Shown here: piece by piece, positions 34,370-43,689 of the stretch
Layout of the letters: each line of letters starts with the position of its first letter
Numbering within the stretch: position 1 is the first letter of the stretch
Assembly: GCA_964567745.1 (NCBI GenBank)
Contig: CAZMNY010000023.1
Location: 1 to 64,000 of the forward strand
Direction of reading: 5' to 3'
DNA: 64,000 bases
DNA from: CAZMNY01 sp964567745
GTDB taxonomy: Bacteria; Planctomycetota; Planctomycetia; Pirellulales; Pirellulaceae
Position numbers and translations under genes: made by a program
Notes under the pieces: model-generated
What the model was told of the DNA's origin: nothing
Seen by the model: the letters and a program-made list of their open reading frames with translations, nothing else
Database searches by the model: none

Positions 34370-35380
34370 ATGCCGATTCAACTTTCCAGGCGACAACTGA
34401 TGCAAGGCGGAGTCGCCGCAGCAGCGGCCGGTTTGGCCGGGACGGCTACCGCCGTTTCGCAAGGCAAGACAAACGACCAAGCCAAGCGCAAGGTGCCTCG
34501 AATGGAAACGCACACCTACAAGAGGGTCGGCAAACTGGAAATCAAGGCCGACGTCTATCGCTTTGACGACGACCACGTCCGCCCGGCCATGGTTTGGATT
34601 CATGGCGGCGCGTTGATCAATGGGCACCGCGCTGGCGTCAGCGGCCGAGTTAAAAAGCACGCGTTGGAATCGGGCTATGTTCTGGTCTCGATCGATTATC
34701 GATTGGCGCCCGAGACGCAATTGCCCGAAATCATCAGCGACTTGGAAGCGTCGTTTGCCTGGCTGGCTCGAGTCGGCCCCGAGCGTTTTCATATCGACCC
34801 AAAACGGATTGGCGTCTCCGGCGGATCCGCTGGCGGGTACATGACATTGACGTCGGGTTTTCGCGCCAAGCCGCGCCCGAAAGTGTTGCTCTCGTTGTGG
34901 GGGTACGGCGACCTTGTCGGCGATTGGTATAGCAAACCGAGTCCGCACGCACGACATCGAAGCAAGCTCAGCCGCGACGAAGCCTATCAGCAAGTCTCGG
35001 GTCCGCCCGTCTCCGACTCGCGTCAGCGAAATGGAAATGGCGGCACCTTTTATCAGTACTGTCGCAAGACGGGAATTTGGCCGACCGCCGTCTCCGGCTG
35101 GGATCCGCTCAAAGAGCCGGAAAAATTTTATCCGTACATGGCGGTGAAGAACGTCGATGCGAATTATCCGCCGACAACCATGATCCACGGTACGGTCGAC
35201 ACCGACGTGCCCCACGAACAATCGACCATGATGGCCGAACAACTAAAACGTCACGGTGTGGCTCATCAGCTGCACAGCATTTCCAACGGCGAACACGGCC
35301 TCGCAGGCGCCGACCCGGCAACAGTCAACGACGCTTATCGCAAGGCGTTTGCCTTCTTCGACAAACATTTGAACTCGTGA
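34370..35380 (+). CDS. Tat-exported alpha/beta hydrolase (esterase/lipase)
   Basis: A 336-residue protein. The N-terminus SRRQLMQGG followed by an Ala-rich hydrophobic segment is a Tat signal. The oxyanion-hole motif is HGGALINGH, the nucleophile elbow GGSAGG (Ser), the Asp lies in HGTVDTDVP and the His in GEHGL, matching the hormone-sensitive-lipase-like/BD-FAE group of carboxylesterases. It should hydrolyse an ester or deacetylate a glycan outside the cytoplasm; the substrate is unknown. Its stop is one base from the stop of the converging gene at 35382. Confidence 0.85.
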   Translation: MPIQLSRRQLMQGGVAAAAAGLAGTATAVSQGKTNDQAKRKVPRMETHTYKRVGKLEIKADVYRFDDDHVRPAMVWIHGGALINGHRAGVSGRVKKHALESGYVLVSIDYRLAPETQLPEIISDLEASFAWLARVGPERFHIDPKRIGVSGGSAGGYMTLTSGFRAKPRPKVLLSLWGYGDLVGDWYSKPSPHARHRSKLSRDEAYQQVSGPPVSDSRQRNGNGGTFYQYCRKTGIWPTAVSGWDPLKEPEKFYPYMAVKNVDANYPPTTMIHGTVDTDVPHEQSTMMAEQLKRHGVAHQLHSISNGEHGLAGADPATVNDAYRKAFAFFDKHLNS

Positions 35381-35381
35381 G

Positions 35382-37427
35382 CTACTTGCTCCTGCGAGTC
35401 CTGGCGAGCAGCTTGAGAATGGCTCGGTGATCGGCCGCGGATCCAAACGCGATCAGCCGCTTGCTGGCGGAATCGACGAAGACTCGGATTGAGCCGCCGT
35501 CGGTCCGGAATCGCGAGGCCCCGAGCGTTGCCTGAAGCAGTGTGAGCAGGCTCGCTTTATCGTTGTCGAGAATCTCGAGCACATCTTCCGCTGGGTGAAA
35601 AAACACCTGCTCATTTGCCGAGCTGTCGCGGGCCGAGACAATTTGAATTGTGTTCTCGGCGACAACCTGATAACCCAACTCCATCGGTTCGAGCAACTCG
35701 GTCAACGCTTCGCCCAACGGGACGTCCTCAACACCCAGCCGGATACGTCCGTCAGCATTCCACCCAACCTTCGCTGCCGACTCCCAATCGACCAACAAAT
35801 CGACTTCCGCCGATTGGGCTATGTGTTCGAGCACGTCCGTGAAATATGCCGGGATGCGGAAGTTCGCGGAGACCGGTTTCTGCAGCGTGGAAGATTGCTC
35901 GCTAAACTCGAGCTGCAACATGTCGGATGCGATTTCATGCTTGCCTTCAAGGCCGCGTGCGATCCTCAAGCGGTCAAGAAAACGCTTCACGCGAAAATGA
36001 ACGTTGGGGTGGCCGTCGACGACGAGCGTCTGGCCCTCGACGGTAAGCTCTCCAATGCGAGCCGCATCGGAATTTGGTTTGCTCGCGATGAGGGCGTTGA
36101 CCCAGGTGGCCAGGTGATCCAGTTGCAGCGAGTCGCCCGCCAACAAGTCGGACACGTCGAGTCTGCTAACCTGCGTGTTCGCTAACTCGACACGCAGGTG
36201 GTTCTTCCCACGCGCCAAAGTCAAACCATGCGGCGCGAGCACGGATTCGAGCACTTCGGCGACGGTCGTGTCTTGCTTGCTTACGGCGACAATCGACTTG
36301 CTGCTCAGCCCTTTTGCCTTCAGCGCGATGGGGTCGAGTGACACAGGGATGGTGCTCATCTTGCTTACAAAGCGAATGAATGACACCAACGGCACACTTT
36401 CGAACTCGATGGAAGCGATCGGCCGCCGAAGTTGCACATCGATGTCGACGTTACGAGAATCGGGTTTCGGCGCGAGCACTATCGGCTGCTTGATGGCCGT
36501 CAAAGGCGATTCACCTCGGGGCTCCTCGTCCTCCCCGCCGGGAGTCAGCAGGGACTCAAGCTTCTTCAGACTCTTAGTGAGATCCTCTGAGGTCTCGTCG
36601 GTCTCAGGCGGCTTCGAACCCGAGTCGGGATCGAACGGTTCAGCTCCGCCGCCTTGTGTTTCAGCGCCTTGAGTTTTCTCGACGGCATTGGTCGTCGGCG
36701 GTTTGTTCTCAGCGCCGACCTGATTGCCTGTCGTCCCTTGGGCACCGCCGTCTGTCACGGTTGTGACCGGTTCAACGTTTGCACTCGTTCCATCCGTGTC
36801 CGTTTCGCCCTTCTCGACGATAACTTCGTCACTTCCGCCATTTCCATTTGGCTCGAACGGATTCGTCTCGGAGGACGGTACCGGGGCATCGGAATTGGAG
36901 TCAGGCTTGTCATGGCCGCCCGTCCCGTCGCTCGACGTATTGGACGTCGGTTGGTCATCGCCATCGGCATTTGCGACGGGTCTCGAACTCGAGACCCAAA
37001 ATCCTCCGAAAGCGACGGCGATGATGACGACGCCGACCCCGAGCCCGCTGAGCAACAGAATCCGCTTCATTTTCTGCGATTCGGTCGAGGACCAATCCGA
37101 TGTGGGCAGAACGTGCAACTCTTTGGCCGACAATTCATCCGCGCCGGGAACGACCATCGGCTTCGTATCGGCGTTGCTGTCGTAATGTGGATGAGGCGCC
37201 GGTGATCGTTTTCCGCGTTTTGCCGCGCCGGCAGCTTGAGGAACTGACTCGCCGCTCTCGGCCGCTCTGCTCGCGTCGTCGGAGTCTTCGGCCTGATAGC
37301 CCTCGGGGAGCTCAACCATCACCATGCTCTGGCATTTCGGGCACGCCAGAATCTGGCCGATCAACGCCTCGTCTCGGACGTTGAGAGTGGCTTGGCACGT
37401 CGCGCATTGGATTGAGAATGTTAACAC
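35382..37427 (-). CDS. Zinc-ribbon membrane protein with secretin-N-like repeats
   Basis: A 681-residue protein starting at GTG 37427. It has an N-terminal zinc ribbon (CATC and CPKC), a cytoplasmic linker, one membrane helix at about 122-145 (ILLLSGLGVGVVIIAVAFGG), a long Ser/Asp/Gly/Pro-rich linker (about 150-300), then a C-terminal half with strands and helices that resemble the N-domains of secretins (FIRFVSKMSTIPVSLD near 350, and later VLEHIAQSAEVDLLVDWE). No outer-membrane secretin barrel is present, so it is not a pore. It may be a periplasmic scaffold anchored in the inner membrane. It converges on the esterase gene with a one-base gap. Confidence 0.65.
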   Translation of the reverse strand: MLTFSIQCATCQATLNVRDEALIGQILACPKCQSMVMVELPEGYQAEDSDDASRAAESGESVPQAAGAAKRGKRSPAPHPHYDSNADTKPMVVPGADELSAKELHVLPTSDWSSTESQKMKRILLLSGLGVGVVIIAVAFGGFWVSSSRPVANADGDDQPTSNTSSDGTGGHDKPDSNSDAPVPSSETNPFEPNGNGGSDEVIVEKGETDTDGTSANVEPVTTVTDGGAQGTTGNQVGAENKPPTTNAVEKTQGAETQGGGAEPFDPDSGSKPPETDETSEDLTKSLKKLESLLTPGGEDEEPRGESPLTAIKQPIVLAPKPDSRNVDIDVQLRRPIASIEFESVPLVSFIRFVSKMSTIPVSLDPIALKAKGLSSKSIVAVSKQDTTVAEVLESVLAPHGLTLARGKNHLRVELANTQVSRLDVSDLLAGDSLQLDHLATWVNALIASKPNSDAARIGELTVEGQTLVVDGHPNVHFRVKRFLDRLRIARGLEGKHEIASDMLQLEFSEQSSTLQKPVSANFRIPAYFTDVLEHIAQSAEVDLLVDWESAAKVGWNADGRIRLGVEDVPLGEALTELLEPMELGYQVVAENTIQIVSARDSSANEQVFFHPAEDVLEILDNDKASLLTLLQATLGASRFRTDGGSIRVFVDSASKRLIAFGSAADHRAILKLLARTRRSK

Positions 37428-37688
37428 GCGAGTCTCACCGCAAACGATCGGCTACGCGTTCGACAGGACGCGCCGGACAGGGTTCGAATTCATTGTACCG
37501 GGTTTATCGGTATGGATGTCAACGATTTCCGCGCGGAGCCTCGACCTGGAGGCGATCTGTTTCGGCGCACGCGAGTCGCGCCAGACGTAACGGTTTTGCG
37601 GCCGTGCGGCCAGTGGCGTTTGAGACCGAGACGGTTCTAGCGGCACAGCGGCGCCGCCCACTTTGTTCGCCAAACATTCGCAAGGGGC

Positions 37689-40583
37689 TTACGGCACAAA
37701 CACTTTCGGCAGCGTGTAATTCTTTTTGGCCACCGCCTTGCGTGTGGTGATGAGAATCATCTTCTGGCCTGCCTTTTCCGGGTCGTCGGTAATGATCCAA
37801 ACCAGCTTTTGGTCTTCCTCGACTGGTTCCTTCACCGTCGTGATCGGATTGGCCTTCATGACGAGTTTCGTGAGCATTTGCGAGAGCGGCAAGTTCTCCG
37901 CCTCAAAACCAACCACTTGCTGGTTGCGAGTGATTCCGTCGAGTTCGAGATCGCCGCCGTCGATTTTAATGGAGAACGAGAACGGCAGACCGGGATTGGC
38001 TTCGTTGATGTCGATGGTGATGTCGCGCATCGCGAATTCCAACGACTGTTGCTCGAAGAACATACTCGCCGGTTTGTCCAGCAGTTCTTGGAAGTTCTTG
38101 GGACCTGCCGGTTTGGGAACCGCCGCGACCGCTCGTCTCGAAGGCGCCGACAACATCAACATGGCACCGCCGAAAGTCAGGTTCGGAGCAGCCTTTGGTG
38201 GCAGGTAGAAATTCAGGACCGCATGACTGTCTTCGGCTTCGACGCGTGTCTGTTCGTGCAGCAATTCGACCATGTCAGGCAGCGCGAAAGCGATTCGTCT
38301 CCAGTAATCCGGCGGGTCGACTTTGAACGAAACGTATTCCTTCATCTGATCCGGAATTTCGGCAAGTCGACGTTGTAGTTGCTTGGCCAACTGTCGTGAG
38401 TCTGTCCGGGCATCGCTCACGAATCGCATTTCACCATACGCCGCATCATCCCCAAAATGAAAACTGATCAAACCGGCTTGGAGCGAATCGCCAAGTAGCC
38501 AGTCGAGCGGATCGCGGGCGCGTTCTGTGTCGCCCTCGAACAATGGAAGGCCGTCGCCAGAAAAGAACTTGGGACTGAACATGATCGTCAAGTGGCGACC
38601 CGAATCGGAGACTTTCCGCAACTGCTCGACATCGCGGCGGATCGCCGGCGCTGCGCCGCCTTGAGCAACGCACTCTTTGACGTCTTCCTCCGCGCCCATT
38701 AAAAAGAGACTGCCATCGTCCTTTGGGTAGTAGCAGTAGAGCCCCTTCTTGTAATAGTCGCCGTTCTCGCCTTCGACTTTGGCGGCACCCCAAGCCGTGA
38801 CAAGGTCGGCGACCGGTTTGGCCTCTTTCAATTTCACCATGTAGTTCATTCGTGGGAATCGACCGTCGTTGCCGTGCAAGCTGATGATCAGTTGGTCAAT
38901 CGCATCGAGTTTGACGCCGGCTCGGTCCTCCCATTGTCCGCGAGCCGCCTGCTTTCCGATCGCCTCGTCCAGCACCTTGAGCGTCTCCGCGCCGATGCTC
39001 GAACCGAGCAGGTCGGCTGGCCGGAGCACGACAAATACTTGGCCGCCCGGCGGCAAGCGTTCGAATGAAATACTCTCTCCTGAAGTGGGCGAGACCCAGA
39101 GCGTCTTGCCGTCGTCGGGCGTCAGGTCAACTGTGGCCGTTTCCGTATCGCCTGGTCCATCTGCGCCTCCGTTGGTCGATTCGCCATTTCCAGTCGCGCC
39201 GTCGGGATTGGTTGAGCTTGAACCGTTTCCGTCCGGGGGCGCGACTTGCGTTTCGGAGTCTCCGTTTTGAGTGACCTCGTCGTCGCCCGGTCCGCCGAGG
39301 GCAATGACAAGGATCGCAATCAGCACTCCCGCCGCGCCTACTCCGCCCGCGATCCAGCCAAGCGGCAGACCCTTCTTGGCGGCCGCCGTTCGTTTCTCAG
39401 CAAGCGTCGCGCCGTCGCTTTCGTCGGTGGCAATCGTGATCTTGGGACCGGTGTTAGACGCCTGCGCGGCATTGGACGCAGCCAAAGTCGCAGCCGCCGC
39501 GGCATCGGATGCTGCCTGAATCGCCGGCCCGGATTCGCGTTTCTGCCTCAGGTGGGCGGAGTAGGCTTCAAAACTGGGCGCGGTCTGTGGCGGAGTTTGG
39601 GTTGAGGCGCCCATGTAGGCGGCCAGTTGGTCAATTACTTGTTGCATCGAGGGAGTGCGGACGCCGACGTTCTTAGCCATCATGTACATCACGGCGTCGG
39701 CCAGTGGTTTGGGCACGCCGAAATTCTCCAGCGGTTGAATCGCTTCGGTTGCTTGACGCCGCATCTTCGCGCCAATGTCACCGCCTTCGAACGGAGGCTT
39801 GCCGACAATCGCCTGATACAACGTGCTGCCGACTGCGTACACGTCCGTAGCCAGAGTCGGAACCGCGCCGGGGTTCGCCAGTTCCGGCGCGGCGTAGTCA
39901 GCTCGCTCGGGCGTCAACGCCGCCAGGTTCTCCAGCGGCGAGTGCATCAGTTTGACGTGGCCGTCGGAGGTGTGCCAGACGTTGTCGGGACGAATATCGC
40001 CATGGGCGGTCTTGAGGCCATGGAGGTGCATGGCGCCCATGGCAGCTTGCCTAACCAGCGCGCAAGCTTCCGGGATGGAGAGCGGCCCCGCCTCGAGTCG
40101 CTCTCGCAACGTCTGACCTCGCAAGTCCTCTAACACCATGAATTTGTGGGTGGTCAAGTCAACGGCTTCGTGCGGCCGGGCCAAGTTGGCGTGAGGCGCG
40201 TCGGCCGCCGAGTGAACTCGCCGCACCGATTCCGACCAGGCGGCGCCTTGAGCGGCCGGTCCGGTGAGAAATTCGAGAATCACGGGATGACCCGTCGGTT
40301 GGTGAACGGCGCGAAAGCCTCCCTTCAACCGCCCGTTGTCGATGCGATCATAGACGCGGTAGTCACCAAAAAAGAACGGCCCCGATTTTCCCGCCAGAAG
40401 CACTTTCACTTGGTAAGCGCTCAGTGCATTCTGCTCGACGAGCCATTGCGAGATGCCGCCGGGATCGCTTACCGCGCCGGGCCTCGCCTGCATGATCCCC
40501 GCTTGATAATGCTGAATTTGCGCCGCGTTGAGCAAACGGCTCTGAGCCATGAGATTCCAAAACTGATCTACTTGGACGGACAT
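37689..40583 (-). CDS. Membrane pseudokinase (Ser/Thr protein kinase fold)
   Basis: A 964-residue protein. Residues about 70-330 have the protein-kinase fold: the catalytic loop reads HGDIRPDN (near 193), the APE motif AAPEL, and the helix-F Asp in TDVYAVGSTLY. However, the Gly-rich loop is degenerate (DRIDNGRLKGGF), the VAIK Lys position is replaced by PVILEF (near 98), and DFG is replaced by KLMHSPL. So ATP-dependent catalysis is unlikely and it is best called a pseudokinase. A Pro-rich region precedes one membrane helix near 410-432, followed by a large extracytoplasmic domain. No clear ribosome site precedes ATG 40583. A signal-sensing or scaffold role is inferred. Confidence 0.7.
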   Translation of the reverse strand: MSVQVDQFWNLMAQSRLLNAAQIQHYQAGIMQARPGAVSDPGGISQWLVEQNALSAYQVKVLLAGKSGPFFFGDYRVYDRIDNGRLKGGFRAVHQPTGHPVILEFLTGPAAQGAAWSESVRRVHSAADAPHANLARPHEAVDLTTHKFMVLEDLRGQTLRERLEAGPLSIPEACALVRQAAMGAMHLHGLKTAHGDIRPDNVWHTSDGHVKLMHSPLENLAALTPERADYAAPELANPGAVPTLATDVYAVGSTLYQAIVGKPPFEGGDIGAKMRRQATEAIQPLENFGVPKPLADAVMYMMAKNVGVRTPSMQQVIDQLAAYMGASTQTPPQTAPSFEAYSAHLRQKRESGPAIQAASDAAAAATLAASNAAQASNTGPKITIATDESDGATLAEKRTAAAKKGLPLGWIAGGVGAAGVLIAILVIALGGPGDDEVTQNGDSETQVAPPDGNGSSSTNPDGATGNGESTNGGADGPGDTETATVDLTPDDGKTLWVSPTSGESISFERLPPGGQVFVVLRPADLLGSSIGAETLKVLDEAIGKQAARGQWEDRAGVKLDAIDQLIISLHGNDGRFPRMNYMVKLKEAKPVADLVTAWGAAKVEGENGDYYKKGLYCYYPKDDGSLFLMGAEEDVKECVAQGGAAPAIRRDVEQLRKVSDSGRHLTIMFSPKFFSGDGLPLFEGDTERARDPLDWLLGDSLQAGLISFHFGDDAAYGEMRFVSDARTDSRQLAKQLQRRLAEIPDQMKEYVSFKVDPPDYWRRIAFALPDMVELLHEQTRVEAEDSHAVLNFYLPPKAAPNLTFGGAMLMLSAPSRRAVAAVPKPAGPKNFQELLDKPASMFFEQQSLEFAMRDITIDINEANPGLPFSFSIKIDGGDLELDGITRNQQVVGFEAENLPLSQMLTKLVMKANPITTVKEPVEEDQKLVWIITDDPEKAGQKMILITTRKAVAKKNYTLPKVFVP

Positions 40584-41122
40584 TGGATCGTTCTTGCTTG
40601 AGGAGTTCCGAAGTGGCAGACATCACGGTGAAAGCGATGCTCCGCTTGGAGGCGTGGATTTTGCTCTATTCTAGTCGATGTGGAGTAATCGCAAAGGTGC
40701 ATCGGGACGCAGCACTGCCTGGCTCGCGCCCGTCTGCGAGCGTCTTGATGCGTTGTGGACGACTCGAATTCAGGGCATCCACGGCGTAGTCCGATGTGAG
40801 GGCGCCAGTCGCCGCCCAAATCGATATTCGCAGGGATTTGCTGTTGTACTATTCGTCGATTCAGGTTCAAAATATTGATCGCCAGCCGCCGCCGAATGCG
40901 AGATTTCGCACCCTTCCAACGCCGGCCTTGGCTTGGAGCGTCTTTGTCAAGCGACCACTCACAGCGTTGTGTTGCACTGCATTGCCATCGTCCCTTTCCT
41001 CGATCGGGAGCGACGGGCGCGGTCAACTGTGGGCCACCGACTGCTCGACATCACCGACGGCTCGTTCTCAACAGGCGGTTTGAGCGGCCAATGGATTCAT
41101 CGAACGACAAGGTATTTCCAAT
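40584..41122. other. Divergent intergenic region, about 540 bp
   Basis: Between the pseudokinase (leftward) and glutamate dehydrogenase (rightward). Several overlapping frames up to 152 codons exist on both strands, but they are Arg/Cys/Ser-rich and mutually overlapping, so none is credible. AAGG ten bases before the dehydrogenase ATG is its ribosome site. No RNA structure or terminator was recognised. Confidence 0.3.
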
Positions 41123-42355
41123 ATGAAGGCTTCCGAATCGACGAAGCTGTTTTTTGATCGCGCGGCTGTGGAGTTGGAGTACAACGAGCGAGTTCGAAAG
41201 CTGTTGTTGACTCCTCGACGCGAGGTTCAGGTGCAGATCGCCATCGAGATGGATGACGGTCACCTGGAAACGTTGATCGGCTACCGCGTACAGCACGACA
41301 ACTCACGTGGCCCGATGAAGGGGGGACTGCGCTTCCACCATCATGTCGATCTGGATGAAGTCCGAGCACTGGCGACGCTGATGACTTGGAAGACCGCTGT
41401 CGTCAACATTCCGTACGGCGGCGCCAAAGGAGGGGTCGCGGTCAATCCACGTAATCTCTCTCGCCGTGAACTCGAACGAATCGCGCGGAAATTCACCGAT
41501 GGCATCCACGATGTGATTGGTCCTCACACCGACATTCCTGCACCTGATATGGGGACCGATGCGGGCGTGATGGCTTGGATGAGAAACCAGTGGGAGAAGT
41601 ACCACGGTTTCAACCCGGCCTGCATCACCGGAAAGCCAGTCGAGTCGTACGGGGCGAAAGGGCGTGAGGAGGCAACTGGGCGCGGTGTCGGAATCCTCGC
41701 GTTCAAGCTGCTCAACCGACTCGGCGAGCGGCCGATGGATACCACGGTCGCGATTCAAGGGTTCGGCAATGTCGGCGCCCACGCGGCCAAGTTCATGCAC
41801 GAATCCGAATTCAATGTGCTGGCGATCAGCGATGTGTCGGGCGCCTACTACGCTCCACAGGGCATCGATATTCCCGATGCGCTGAGTTATTCACTGGACA
41901 ACAATTTCAGTTTGCAGGGCTACACCGGCGCCGAGCGGATTTCCAACGAGGCCTTGCTCGCCTTGGACGTTGATGTGCTCGTGCCCGCCGCGATCGGAGG
42001 CGTGATTCACGCTGACAACGTGGCCAACGTTCGCGCGCGAGTCATTATCGAAGCGGCAAATGGGCCAGTCGAGCCTGACGCGGACGAGTATCTGCATCAG
42101 AAGGGCGTTGTCGTGCTGCCCGACATTCTCGCCAACTCGGGCGGCGTGACGGTGAGCTATTTCGAATGGGTGCAAAACCTTCAGTACTATAGCTGGGGCC
42201 TCAATCGCGTCCGCCAGGAACTCGACCACGTTCTCTCCGAAGCGTTCGAAAACGTATGGCAAGTCGCGCAACAGCGCGATGTGAGTCTCCGTACCGCCGC
42301 CTACGTGATCGCCCTCGAACGCGTCGTCCAAGCGACTCGACTGTCCGGCATCTAA
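41123..42355 (+). CDS. gdhA: Glutamate dehydrogenase
   Basis: A 410-residue Glu/Leu/Phe/Val dehydrogenase. The substrate-binding Lys in GPMKGGLRF, the catalytic Lys in NIPYGGAKGG and the Asp in PAPDMGTD are intact, and the NAD(P)-binding motif QGFGNVGA is near 215. It interconverts 2-oxoglutarate plus ammonium and glutamate. Cofactor preference (NAD or NADP) cannot be read safely. It could assimilate the ammonium made by the nitrate operon, but sits 31 kb away. A tandem repeat lies just after the stop, in the convergent gap. Confidence 0.95.
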   Translation: MKASESTKLFFDRAAVELEYNERVRKLLLTPRREVQVQIAIEMDDGHLETLIGYRVQHDNSRGPMKGGLRFHHHVDLDEVRALATLMTWKTAVVNIPYGGAKGGVAVNPRNLSRRELERIARKFTDGIHDVIGPHTDIPAPDMGTDAGVMAWMRNQWEKYHGFNPACITGKPVESYGAKGREEATGRGVGILAFKLLNRLGERPMDTTVAIQGFGNVGAHAAKFMHESEFNVLAISDVSGAYYAPQGIDIPDALSYSLDNNFSLQGYTGAERISNEALLALDVDVLVPAAIGGVIHADNVANVRARVIIEAANGPVEPDADEYLHQKGVVVLPDILANSGGVTVSYFEWVQNLQYYSWGLNRVRQELDHVLSEAFENVWQVAQQRDVSLRTAAYVIALERVVQATRLSGI

Positions 42356-42372
42356 GCGAATGCCGTTGAGGT

Positions 42373-42456
42373 CTTGTGCCAGGTCAACGGTGCGCCAGGT
42401 CCATGCTTGAGCCAGGTCTATGATTGCGCCAGGTCCATGATTGCGCCAGGTCAACG
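42373..42456. repeat. 17-bp tandem repeat, five copies, between convergent genes
   Basis: Units close to ATTGCGCCAGGTCCATG lie head to tail at 42373, 42390 (16 bp), 42406, 42423 and 42440, with one to four changes each. The repeat spans nearly all of the gap between the stop of gdhA (42355) and the 3' end of the DUF4013 gene, and its last copy reaches into that gene's final codons. It has no strong hairpin, so it is not an obvious terminator. Confidence 0.9.
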
Positions 42457-43218
42457 GCTGCGCGGTGGGATCGGAATGGGTTCGCCGCCGCGAGCCAAAT
42501 GGACCTCGTAAAGTTGAAGACCCAAGTGAGCTTGAATCAGCATCGCAAATCCGAGTGTGAAGAAGATACCGACGCAAAACATCAGCGCGCCCAGGATTTC
42601 GAGAACGAGCACAACGCACATGAAGACAATGCCGCTGACAAACATCTGCACCCAGGTGTTTTTCATGAATTGCCAGGCAAATTGAAAATCGAAAGCATCG
42701 CTGAAGCTTCGAGTCAAACCGGCGCGGAGAACGATGGGGACTATCATCATTATGGACCCCATGTACAAGATGATCCCGGCGACAAAGGCCAACGGCACGA
42801 CGATCATCATTGCGACAGCCGCAGCCTCTTCGCCGCCAGCGGCCCCTGCGATCGCGGCGGCAATGGCGACGAACGCGAACACCACGCCGACGAGAAGGCT
42901 TATCAATAGGCTCATAACCAACGTTGCCAGAAAGCCCCAAACCCCGTTTACCAGGTAGTCGCCAAAGTCATCGAAATCAAAATCGGGATACGTTTCCCCC
43001 GGTCGCAAGTGAAGCGCCTCGATGATGGCGAACTGGTATCCCTGAAGCACAAACTGGCCGATGAACGGAATCATGAAGCCGGACAACAAGCAAAGCCCCG
43101 TCCAAACGACGTTCATCACCCAGTTTGGGTTGTCGAAGACGAACTGAATCGCCTGCATGTGGTCGACTGAGTCTCGATGCTTGGAGGGAAGGGGCTGCTC
43201 GAATGGATTGGTCGCCAT
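42451..43218 (-). CDS. DUF4013-type membrane protein
   Basis: A 255-residue protein with about 6 hydrophobic helices, such as WTGLCLLSGFMIPFIGQF, a long Ala/Val/Met-rich pair near 100-165, and VFMCVVLVLEILGALMFC. The short motif ETYPDFDFDDFGDYLVNG lies between helices, like the aromatic-acidic loop of DUF4013 proteins. ATG at 43218 with GAGG six bases upstream is preferred to the frame start at 43245. Function unknown. A 16-bp tandem repeat lies directly upstream, within its leader. Confidence 0.7.
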   Translation of the reverse strand: MATNPFEQPLPSKHRDSVDHMQAIQFVFDNPNWVMNVVWTGLCLLSGFMIPFIGQFVLQGYQFAIIEALHLRPGETYPDFDFDDFGDYLVNGVWGFLATLVMSLLISLLVGVVFAFVAIAAAIAGAAGGEEAAAVAMMIVVPLAFVAGIILYMGSIMMIVPIVLRAGLTRSFSDAFDFQFAWQFMKNTWVQMFVSGIVFMCVVLVLEILGALMFCVGIFFTLGFAMLIQAHLGLQLYEVHLARGGEPIPIPPRSR

Positions 43219-43231
43219 TAAATCCTCGAGT

Positions 43232-43287
43232 GAAAGTGGTCGCAAAAGAAAGTGGGCGCAAAAGAAAGTGGGCGCAAAAGAAAGTGG
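43232..43287. repeat. 16-bp tandem repeat, 3.5 copies, upstream of the DUF4013 gene
   Basis: GAAAGTGGTCGCAAAA, then two copies of GAAAGTGGGCGCAAAA, then GAAAGTGG lie head to tail, from 14 to about 70 bp upstream of the minus-strand ATG at 43218. The wider gap 43219-43689 (470 bp) contains no credible gene and must hold the promoters of both flanking genes. Confidence 0.92.
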
Positions 43288-43689
43288 CCTGTATTCTGCT
43301 TGAAAATAGGGCTGAAATCAACAGATTGCCGTTCATGCTGTGGCGTGGCGATCTGAGTGGGCGATTGCGCTTTAGGCGATTCGTCGCGAGCAGCGTCTTA
43401 TCGGCTTAAAAATCGCCGCGCCATCGATTGACGCTGGCCATCGCGCCTTGCGATGCCACATCGACTCAAACCGCTCGCCGGTCTACGATATGGGATTCCG
43501 TTTCGCCGAATGTGCGAACCGATTCCTGCCTCGGCTCGATAGCTCCGAGTGAGAATGTCGCCGCGTCGAATTTCGTGCCGCCATGCGGCTTCTACTGACT
43601 TCGAACTGAGTGCACGGAACAACTGAATTGCGCGGTCCCAACAGCGTCCCTTTCCAACTTGCGACCCAAGGCGACGAGGCTGAGTCAAA

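Noticed and set aside
34163..35242. Long antisense frame (359 codons) over the Tat-exported esterase
   Set aside because: The esterase has a full signal peptide and catalytic triad; the antisense protein shows no domain.
41891..42940. Antisense frame of 349 codons spanning gdhA, the repeat and the DUF4013 gene
   Set aside because: It runs across two clearly real genes and a repeat, and is low-complexity.
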